IMG/VR virus record: IMGVR_UViG_3300020448_000039
Location: 1-24,022 of that record
From: a virus
Strand: one strand, 5' to 3'
DNA: 24,022 nucleotides
Each line of letters begins with the position of its first letter. Position 1 is the first letter of the stretch. The position numbers and the translations under genes are program-made. Under the pieces are notes generated by a model that made no database searches, was not told the origin of the DNA, and worked only from the letters and a program-made list of their open reading frames with translations. This document shows, one piece after another, positions 18,901 through 24,022 of the stretch.

Positions 18901-21900
18901 AAACGATAAAGGAGATTTTTATACTGTTGCATCTTATGATGAAGAAAGATTCTCGAATGATATTCCAATATTAACTAATGGATTAAGAGCAACTGATACT
19001 ATTGATTTTAGACCAAGGGTTTCGACATATGCTGGTGCAGAATCACCATTCGCATTCCAAAATCGAACTTTTGGTAGTACAATAAATCCATCATTTATAG
19101 TCACTCCAAATGAAAGTTCAATAATTGGTTATAATTTCTATCTACCAAGAACAGATAAACTTGTATTAGATATACTTGGTAATTTAGCAGTCATAAAAGG
19201 AACCTCGTCAACAGAACCTGTTGCACCTCCAACAATTGACAATGGTATGGAGATAGCAACTATCGAATTACCTGCATATCTTTATAATCCCGATGATGCG
19301 ATAATATCTGTTGTCGATAATGTCAGATACACTATGAGAGACATTGGAAGACTGGAAGATAGAATTGAAACTTTAGAGGAAATAACTTCACTAAGTTTAT
19401 TAGAATTAGATACAAAAACTTTACAAGTTCAGGATATTGACGGATTATCCAGATTTAAAACAGGTTTCTTTGTTGATGATTTTAAAGATACGAATCTTTT
19501 AGATGTAAGTGATCCAGATTGTAAAATAAATGTTGATACTGATAAAAGAGAATTAGTCGTTCCTTTAGATTTTTGGTCAATTAAACCAGAACTAGCATTA
19601 AGTTTATCAACAAATGTTGATACTGCTGATTTTTCTCAAGATTTAGAATTATTGGATACAAATGTAAGAAAAACTGGTGATTTAATAACTTTAAATTATG
19701 ATGAAATAGATTGGTTGCAACAACCATTAGCATCAAGAGTTGAAAATGTAAATCCATTTAATATGATTGAGTTTAACGGAACAATTCAATTAAAACCTTT
19801 CACTGATAATTGGGTAAGAAATGTTCAAGTTGATGGTGGGACTGTAAGAAGAACAGGTGGATTCAATGGATCTTACATTGATACTGTTAAAACAAGTAGT
19901 GTTCCTGATACTCATATACGTTCTAGAAACGTTGCGTTCTCAGCTAATTCTTTAAGACCAATTGCAAGATATTATCCATTCTTTGATAGCACTAGTGGCA
20001 TAGATATTGTTCCAAAACTTCTTGAAATATCCATGATCAATGGCATATTTACAAAAGGTGAAACTGTGCAAGCAGTTGATTCTATTGGCAATCAAGTGGC
20101 AATATTCAGAATTGCACAACCAGATCATAAATTAGGAGATACAAATTCACCATCAGAAACATTTAATGCAAATCCATATGATACAGCAAGTAGTTTAGGT
20201 AGTGCTTATTCTGCATCATCCACTGTATTAAATATTGATGTTCTTTCATTAGCAGATGAAGCACAAGGTCGATTCTTTGGATATATTCCAACAAGTGGTG
20301 TGACATTATTGGGTCAAAGTAGTGGTGCACAGGCAAGTGTGACAAATGTTAGATTGGTTGCAGATACTTTTGGAGATCTTTATGGTTCATTCTTCTTTAG
20401 AGATCCATTAACAACTCCACCACCACCATTGAGATTTAGAACAGGTACTAGCACATTTAAACTAACATCTAGTTCAGTAAATGCAGAACCATTACCAGGT
20501 AGTTTATTAATTAGTAGTGGTGAAACAACATATAGGGCAACTGGTATAGTTGATGAGTATACAAATACATTAGTGATTGTTAGAAGACCACCCCCACCTC
20601 CACAGAATAGTGACCCATTAGCACAATCATTTACAGTTGATGAAACTGGAGGATTTATTACTGCTGTTGATTTATTCTTTGGAAGTAAAGATCCAAATGA
20701 AAAACTAATAGTTGAGATAAGAACTATGGAGTTAGGAACTCCTACTACTCAAGTTGTTCAAGATTATGCTCGTGTTATCTTAAATCCAGATGAAATAAAC
20801 ATATCAAATAATGCAGAGGTGGCAACAAAGGTAACTTTCCCATCTCCAGTTTATTTGGAACCAAGCACTGAGTATTGTATAGTTTTACTAGCTCCAACTA
20901 CAAATAATTATGAAGCATGGATCGCTCAGATGGGTGAAAAAACAGTTAATACTCAAAGTTTGCCTGATGCAGAGTCAGTGATTGTTACTCGACAGTATGT
21001 TGGTGGAAGTTTATTTAAATCACAGAATGGTTCTATTTGGACACCATCCCAATTTGAAGATCTTAAATTCAAACTATACAAAGCACAATTCTCAACAACA
21101 CCTGGTTCAGTATTCTTCTACAACCCTAAATTAGATACAAACACAGGGATAATTGAGAGATTACTTCCAAATGCAATCAAAACTTTACCTAGAAAGTTAA
21201 AAGTTGGTATTACAACAACATCTCATGCATCAACTCTTTCAAAGTTAGCTCTTGGTGTTCAGGTAAGTGACTCCACATCAACAACTGCAATTCAGGGTTA
21301 CATTGAACAAATTGGTGGTCCGATTCAGACACTAGCACTTTCAAATGTTGGAACAGGTTTTGATGCAAGTCAAACATACAACAATGTTCCATTATATGCT
21401 ATCACTGGAAGGGGAACAGGTGCTACTGCAACAGTTGCAACTAATAGTTCAGGTCAAGTATCATCAATTAGTTTAACAAGTAACACAGCAGGTTCTGGAT
21501 ACGTTGTAGGAGATGTATTAGGAATTACTACAAGTAATGTAATTAAAGGTTCAAACGCTGAAATAACAGTTACAGCACGTAATTCTATAAGCACATTATA
21601 TTTAAATAATGTTCAGGGTGAAGAGTTTACTTCAGGACAAGCACTTGTTGTTTATGAGGGAAGCACCGCTGCTTCATATGGAAGTACAACGATTACATCA
21701 TCAGCAATTTATGATGATAAGTATGCTGGTAATGTCCTTGAAATTGAACATTATAATCATGGTATGCATGCCGACACTAATTTAGTGACTTTGGCAAATA
21801 TTGCACCTGACTCAAATCCAATTACTCTCACTGATTTCTTGGATGTAGATGACCAAGTTATATCAGTTGCAAGCACAACACCTTATGCAACATTCAATGG

Positions 21901-23050
21901 AATATCGACCTCTAGGGGATTTGTTAAAATAAACAGTGAGATAATCTATTATGATAGTATAGGAGTTGGACAATTAGGTATTGGAACTAGAGGTGTTGAC
22001 GGAACTGTTGTTAGAACACATGATGTGAATTCCATTACTAAAAAATATGAACTTAACGGATTTGATTTAACTTCAATAAATCGTGATCATAATATGTCAA
22101 ATAACGCAACCTTGAGTGGTTTAAAGGATATAGATCGTTATTATCTTGAAATTAATCGAGGAAGTTTAACATCTGGTGACAGTCAGGTAAGTTTTGTTAA
22201 AGAGCAAAATATAGGTGGTGATGATATTTTTGCCTCACAAAATTATCAATTTGATAGAGTGATTCCGCAATTTAATGTTTTTGCACCAAGTGATAAAACT
22301 ACATTAGAGGGACAAGTAAGAACAGTATCAGGAACAAGTGCAGGTGGGGGAGAGGTTCCATTTATAGATCAGGGTTATGAGCCTGTTACTTTAAATCAAC
22401 CAAATAGTTTATCTTCACCAAGATTGGTTTGTTCAAGAATAAATGAAACAACAAGATTAACTGGTTTACCTTTGAATCGTTCATTTACATTGGGTGTTAG
22501 AATGGAAAGCACAGATCCAAATCTATCTCCAGTTTTAGATGTTTTAAATAGCACGATAGTTTATCAGAGAGCAAGATTAAACTCTCCTATTGATAATTAT
22601 TCTAAAGATGGTCGTTCCAATGAAACTTCTGGTGATCCACATTCAGCAGTTTATGTAAGTAATCGTGTTGATTTAAAAAATCCAGCAACCTCACTAAAAG
22701 TTTTAGTTGGTGCATATAGACACGCATCTGCTGACTTTAGGGTTCTTTATCAATTGTTTAGAGAGGACGGAAGTGACACTGAGTTATCTTATGAACTATT
22801 TCCTGGTTTTGACAATCTTCGTGATACGGATGGAGATGGATTCGGTGATACGATAATAGATTTATCAAAAAATAGTGGTAGGGCAGATGCATTTGTACCT
22901 GGCAGTAATATTGATGAATTTAGAGAGTATCAGTTTAGTGTCGATGATTTAGATGAGTTCACAGGATTTAAAGTTAAAATCGTGTGTAGTGGGACAAATG
23001 AAGCATTTGCACCAAGATTCAAAGATTTTAGAGCAATCGCATTAGCATGA
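15989..23050 (+). CDS. DUF4815-type giant virion protein, likely baseplate periphery or fibre
   Basis: This 2353-residue protein occupies the place of T4 genes 9-10. The N-terminus (NLNISPYYDDFNKEDKFYRV, then PGFPVQARELTTLQ) and the PGKAYVKGYDI segment near residue 355 are typical of DUF4815 proteins of marine T4-like phages. Next come DFYTVASYDEERF near 980, a short predicted coiled coil (RLEDRIETLEEITSLSLLEL) near 1115-1140, two proline stretches near 1475 and 1535, and a probable beta-sandwich from DPLAQSF (residue ~1541) to about 1720. Two GG-x-Y units follow near 1780-1850, then an Arg-Gly module near 1950-2015 and KYELNGFDLTSINRDHNMS near 2025. The C-terminus ends FKDFRAIALA. It probably binds gp8 or gp7 and displays or anchors fibres. 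The stop overlaps the next start (ATGA). The family call is good; the structural role is inferred from position and family. Confidence 0.75.
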   Translation: MPQKTNLNISPYYDDFNKEDKFYRVLFKPGFPVQARELTTLQSSLQNQIESFGTHIFKDGSMVIPGNINYDSQYHSVRIKDEHLGIPVSLYLDQLIGLRLKGETSGITLTIDSFQLAGTSVEGNDFTIYVKYLESGSNNEISNLDDGERLIVQESFIYGNTAINEGETVLTLVDTNASAIGSAVGISSGTYFIRGTFVDVSTDKIVLDPYSNSPSYRVGLNIDEQLVTAKDEDSLYDNARGFSNFAAPGADRLKITTTLAKKSLSDFNDTNFIELIRLDDGEIKKIISKSQYNLIKDYFAERTFDESGHYTVQKFDVQVANSLNDGVSNEGIFRSNEVTDQQNTPTDDLMCVKVSPGKAYVKGYDIDLSGTSIIDVDKPRDKQTVDSSLVPYQMGTILRVNNAFGVPAPNINDDTKFIELYNQRTSTNTAGTGELVGQARCYSFAVSDASYTGDSTEWDLHLFDIQTFTRLVINNAVSNTELPDASYVRGVSSGATGYAIAAGGSSTVVKLTQVTGTFIAGEQIIINENPELSRSITTVRTFGIQDIKSVYQDASSLSGYVADFVADTVLQRKIPTGFSITDELNIGVTGIATVAGKSFAGIKTDTIIRYQLPDEATERFNRVVEVDPTGLKITLAAVSSVTGICNGALPTTLATTTFSFGVPNINLNENKGLYAELGNKNVSDINLSTANLVVGKNITGESTDGSGVLTFDLIASGISSAFYDSFDEERYSIHYSDGAIEDLTQDQFVLGADGQSVTINGLRTSQTNVVVSTTLKKQALKSKQKNYIRSQKLEVLKTAVGINTALTGMDQASGYGLRVEDREISLNVPDVARIVGVFESIDSDSPTLDRLTFPDGLNLNTTAIVGEKIVGASSDAVAQITGLISSTIVEIAYLTPTKFTIGEVCNFDESNISTTLQLITIGTNLNITNRFELDKGQREQFYDYSRLVRRINFPPPTRKVLVVFDKYEVPSNDKGDFYTVASYDEERFSNDIPILTNGLRATDTIDFRPRVSTYAGAESPFAFQNRTFGSTINPSFIVTPNESSIIGYNFYLPRTDKLVLDILGNLAVIKGTSSTEPVAPPTIDNGMEIATIELPAYLYNPDDAIISVVDNVRYTMRDIGRLEDRIETLEEITSLSLLELDTKTLQVQDIDGLSRFKTGFFVDDFKDTNLLDVSDPDCKINVDTDKRELVVPLDFWSIKPELALSLSTNVDTADFSQDLELLDTNVRKTGDLITLNYDEIDWLQQPLASRVENVNPFNMIEFNGTIQLKPFTDNWVRNVQVDGGTVRRTGGFNGSYIDTVKTSSVPDTHIRSRNVAFSANSLRPIARYYPFFDSTSGIDIVPKLLEISMINGIFTKGETVQAVDSIGNQVAIFRIAQPDHKLGDTNSPSETFNANPYDTASSLGSAYSASSTVLNIDVLSLADEAQGRFFGYIPTSGVTLLGQSSGAQASVTNVRLVADTFGDLYGSFFFRDPLTTPPPPLRFRTGTSTFKLTSSSVNAEPLPGSLLISSGETTYRATGIVDEYTNTLVIVRRPPPPPQNSDPLAQSFTVDETGGFITAVDLFFGSKDPNEKLIVEIRTMELGTPTTQVVQDYARVILNPDEINISNNAEVATKVTFPSPVYLEPSTEYCIVLLAPTTNNYEAWIAQMGEKTVNTQSLPDAESVIVTRQYVGGSLFKSQNGSIWTPSQFEDLKFKLYKAQFSTTPGSVFFYNPKLDTNTGIIERLLPNAIKTLPRKLKVGITTTSHASTLSKLALGVQVSDSTSTTAIQGYIEQIGGPIQTLALSNVGTGFDASQTYNNVPLYAITGRGTGATATVATNSSGQVSSISLTSNTAGSGYVVGDVLGITTSNVIKGSNAEITVTARNSISTLYLNNVQGEEFTSGQALVVYEGSTAASYGSTTITSSAIYDDKYAGNVLEIEHYNHGMHADTNLVTLANIAPDSNPITLTDFLDVDDQVISVASTTPYATFNGISTSRGFVKINSEIIYYDSIGVGQLGIGTRGVDGTVVRTHDVNSITKKYELNGFDLTSINRDHNMSNNATLSGLKDIDRYYLEINRGSLTSGDSQVSFVKEQNIGGDDIFASQNYQFDRVIPQFNVFAPSDKTTLEGQVRTVSGTSAGGGEVPFIDQGYEPVTLNQPNSLSSPRLVCSRINETTRLTGLPLNRSFTLGVRMESTDPNLSPVLDVLNSTIVYQRARLNSPIDNYSKDGRSNETSGDPHSAVYVSNRVDLKNPATSLKVLVGAYRHASADFRVLYQLFREDGSDTELSYELFPGFDNLRDTDGDGFGDTIIDLSKNSGRADAFVPGSNIDEFREYQFSVDDLDEFTGFKVKIVCSGTNEAFAPRFKDFRAIALA
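20405..20615 (+). other. Proline-rich linker region in the DUF4815 protein
   Basis: Two runs, TTPPPPLRF-like (20411-20433) and RRPPPPPQ (about 20586-20608), lie 50-60 residues apart and directly precede the DPLAQSF domain. Proline runs of this kind usually act as stiff spacers. They probably mark the boundary between the baseplate-bound N-terminal half and the exposed C-terminal half. Confidence 0.55.
20609..21130 (+). other. DPLAQSF beta-sandwich-like domain
   Basis: Residues ~1541-1714 run from DPLAQSFTVDETGGFITAVD through FFGSKDPNEKLIVEIR, YLEPSTEYCIVLLAPTTNNY and AWIAQMGEKT to QFSTTPGSVFFYNPKL. The alternating hydrophobic strands and the order of these motifs recur in large virion proteins of T4-like marine phages. 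The fold resembles carbohydrate-binding or adhesin sandwiches by pattern only; no binding site can be assigned. Confidence 0.5.
21328..21545 (+). repeat. GG-x-Y type modules in the DUF4815 protein
   Basis: LALSNVGTGFDASQTYNNVP and LTSNTAGSGYVVGDVLGI are separated by GTGATATVATNSSGQVSS. They follow the same strand-Gly-turn-aromatic plan and the same 'GxGAxA...DGKI' style connector as the modules in the giant gp7-like protein and gp8. Confidence 0.55.
21835..22105 (+). repeat. Arg-Gly module and conserved tail in the DUF4815 protein
   Basis: ISVASTTPYATF, INSEIIYYDSI, GTRGVDGT and a His form an Arg-Gly module related to the one inserted in the gp7-like region (1968-2153). It is followed by KYELNGFDLTSINRDHNMS, a segment I associate with the C-terminal part of such virion proteins in marine phages. 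It is preceded by IEHYNHGMHADTNLVTL. Confidence 0.5.
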
Positions 23051-23241
23051 TACCAGTAGAGGGTCACAAACACTTATATCGAGATGAAAAATCTGGGGCT
23101 ATCATAAACACTGATAGTCACGGATATTCTCAATACAAAAAATCAAAAAATTTAAAATTAACTCAAAGAGAAGAGTTAGATGGTATGAAGAGAGATATTG
23201 AAGAGATAAAAAATTTACTTAAAATGATAGTTGAAAAATGA
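23047..23241 (+). CDS. Small hypothetical protein with C-terminal coiled coil
   Basis: This 64-residue protein has no assigned function. The N-terminal half (MIPVEGHKHLYRDEKSGAII, then NTDSHGYSQY) is polar and looks like a small conserved motif seen in hypothetical proteins of T4-like marine phages. The C-terminal half (LTQREELDGMKRDIEEIKNL, then LKMIVEK) has heptad-spaced Leu/Met/Ile and should form a coiled coil. Its ATG overlaps the stop of the DUF4815 gene (ATGA), so translation is probably coupled and stoichiometry linked. It could be a chaperone, a trimerising plug or a minor virion protein. It lacks Cys and membrane segments. Confidence 0.75.
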   Translation: MIPVEGHKHLYRDEKSGAIINTDSHGYSQYKKSKNLKLTQREELDGMKRDIEEIKNLLKMIVEK

Positions 23242-23306
23242 CGGGTTATGTTAAATATAAATATACTTTAGATCCTGATATTGTTTTTAAATGGCAGTTT
23301 ACGTAA
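23238..23306 (+). CDS. Possible 22-codon ORF coupled to the coiled-coil gene
   Basis: An ATGA overlap joins the stop of the coiled-coil gene to an ATG that opens a 22-codon frame starting MTGYVKYKYT and ending KWQFT, with a TAA at 23304-23306. It overlaps the first 16 bases of the next gene and contains the TATAAATA at 23256. The ATGA junction copies the arrangement at 23047, which favours translation, but the peptide resembles nothing I know. It may only carry ribosomes to the next start, which has no Shine-Dalgarno of its own. Confidence 0.25.
   Translation: MTGYVKYKYTLDPDIVFKWQFT
23256..23263 (+). promoter_or_regulatory. T4-type late promoter before the small beta-sandwich gene
   Basis: An exact TATAAATA lies in the 49-base gap after the coiled-coil gene, 27 bases before the ATG at 23291. 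Position and exact match fit a late promoter for the fibre-accessory genes that follow. Confidence 0.65.
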
Positions 23307-23629
23307 GTAATCTAACTGTTAATACTGGAACTACATTTTCTCAAATTTTCACTTTGGAAAGTGCAGATACAAATTCTGCTACAGATTTGACTGGTTTCAC
23401 TGCTTCTGCACAGATGCGAAAGCATCCTGGTAGTAGTTCTGCGACTAGTTTTACAACTTCTATTATAAATGCAACTGGTGGAAGAATAAGAGTTGGACTT
23501 ACAACAAGTCAAACTTCTGTTCTCAAACCTGGTAGGTTTATGTATGATGTGTTAGTTACAGATCCATCTGGTGAGGTTACAAGAGTTTTAGAAGGTTCAG
23601 TTTTAGTTAGAGAGGGAGTAACAAAATAA
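23291..23629 (+). CDS. Small beta-sandwich virion protein (putative)
   Basis: This 112-residue protein begins MAVYVSNLTVNTGTTFSQIF and has the pattern DLTGFTASAQMRKHP, GGRIRVGLT, LKPGRFMYDVLV, GEVTRVLEGSVLVREGVTK. Alternating strands, a 'DLTG' turn, a 'G-R-F-x-Y-D-V' strand and a C-terminal 'EGxVxVxxGVT' are shared by small immunoglobulin-like tail proteins of many phages (BppU N-terminal or LtfC/p132-like). This suggests a baseplate or fibre accessory protein. No signal peptide or coiled coil is seen. No Shine-Dalgarno is obvious; the start may depend on the short ORF before it. Its TAA shares a base with the next ATG (TAATG). The fold is an inference from pattern. Confidence 0.7.
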   Translation: MAVYVSNLTVNTGTTFSQIFTLESADTNSATDLTGFTASAQMRKHPGSSSATSFTTSIINATGGRIRVGLTTSQTSVLKPGRFMYDVLVTDPSGEVTRVLEGSVLVREGVTK

Positions 23630-23856
23630 TGGCAGATATCAAAGTCAGAGTTGGTCAGAAAAATGCTATTAAAGTTACATCTTCATTAGCAGGTGCTTCA
23701 GCAGGATCTATCGGTGAACTTAGTGATGTAAATGTTTCCAATCCACAAAATGGTATGGTTTTAGTATATAATAGCACAACTCAACAGTGGACTGGAACAT
23801 TGGAATTAACTCCAGGTGCATCTCAGAATTTGGACATAAACGGAGGTAGCTTCTAG
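23629..23856 (+). CDS. Small fibre-motif protein
   Basis: This 75-residue protein carries LSDVNVSNPQNGMVLVYNST followed by TQQW near residues 32-55. That 'LsDV...G.vL.yn...W' motif is common in phage tail-fibre and neck-whisker type proteins, usually as one element of a much longer chain. Here it stands alone, preceded by a Gly/Ala/Ser-rich stretch (SSLAGASAGSIGE). It could be a small trimeric cap or fibre-associated subunit. The start overlaps the previous stop by one base. A purine-rich AGAGGGAG at 23611-23618 is its likely ribosome binding site. Confidence 0.7.
   Translation: MADIKVRVGQKNAIKVTSSLAGASAGSIGELSDVNVSNPQNGMVLVYNSTTQQWTGTLELTPGASQNLDINGGSF
23842..23847 (+). promoter_or_regulatory. 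Strong Shine-Dalgarno of the last gene
   Basis: GGAGGT lies 11 bases before the ATG at 23859 and is the best ribosome binding site in the window. It decides the start of the last, otherwise partial gene and suggests it is made in quantity. It sits inside the last codons of the gene before it. Confidence 0.7.
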
Positions 23857-23858
23857 AA

Positions 23859-24022
23859 ATGGCAAGTATTATAAGAGTAAAAAGATCGACTGGTACTTCG
23901 GCACCAGGTTCTTTACAATTCGGTGAAGTTGGTGTAACTCTGAGTGGAGGTGGTACACAAGGGAATAGTGGTGATAGACTATTCATTGGAGATAATGCAG
24001 GTAATCCACAGGTAGTTGGTGG
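23859..24022 (+). CDS. Fibre-like virion protein, 3' partial
   Basis: 54 complete codons are visible before the window ends. The N-terminus MASIIRVKRSTGTSAPGSLQ, then FGEVGVT, and NSGDRLFIGDNAGN is the conserved head of a family of large fibre-like structural proteins in T4-like cyanophages and relatives, often annotated as tail fibre or virion structural protein. The 'KRSTGTxxPxxLxxGExxxT' part resembles fibre attachment segments, and the 'RLFIGDNxGNP' part usually precedes repeated collagen-like or beta-helical stretches. The gap to the previous stop is two bases, and a strong GGAGGT precedes the ATG. The rest lies outside the window, so the total length is unknown. Confidence 0.75.
   Translation, partial: MASIIRVKRSTGTSAPGSLQFGEVGVTLSGGGTQGNSGDRLFIGDNAGNPQVVG

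Noticed and set aside
23720-23986. 88-codon - strand frame across the last gene boundary
   Set aside because: It runs antisense over two supported genes and over a strong Shine-Dalgarno, and its peptide matches nothing.

Overview
The window is a stretch of the late structural (baseplate and tail) gene cluster of a T4-like contractile-tailed phage. It is strongly AT-rich (about one third G+C by eye), and all genes lie on the + strand, abutting or overlapping. Gene order and protein motifs fit the marine T4-like phages of picocyanobacteria and SAR11/Pelagibacter. The host cannot be told from this window, because no photosynthesis, metabolic or replication gene is present.

Layout. (1) 1-1750: the 3' part of the baseplate wedge gene 6, open at the left window edge. 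(2) 1752-14390: one giant ORF of 4212 residues. Its first ~300 residues carry the motif set of the C-terminal part of T4 gp7 (gene 6-7-8 order conserved), followed by ~3900 residues of short recurring beta-type modules and one YHYH domain. (3) 14417-15985: the baseplate wedge gene 8, recognisable along its length but enlarged by inserted repeat modules. (4) 15989-23050: a 2353-residue DUF4815-type virion protein, in the place where T4 has genes 9 and 10. (5) 23047-23241, 23291-23629 and 23629-23856: three small genes, the last two with features of small tail or fibre accessory proteins. A possible 22-codon ORF lies between the first two. (6) 23859 to the right edge: the start of a fibre-like virion protein.

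Gp6, gp7 and gp8 form the baseplate wedge in T4, and the DUF4815 protein and the small downstream proteins probably build the wedge periphery, fibres or adhesins. Control appears to be T4-like late transcription: the only three exact TATAAATA sequences I found on the + strand lie just before three gene starts (1648, 14391, 23256). Translation seems coupled through ATGA and TAATG overlaps. There are no tRNAs, terminators, mobile elements or CRISPR arrays that I can support, and no gene-free stretch longer than about 50 bases.

The most notable feature is a shared set of repeat modules (a Gly-Gly-x-Gly-Tyr unit, a His/Gly-Asp unit, an Arg-Gly 'IRG' unit and an Asn-Gly-Val-x-Gln-x-Pro unit) distributed between the giant gp7-like protein, gp8 and the DUF4815 protein. 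This suggests the baseplate of this phage has been expanded by duplication and exchange of small beta modules.
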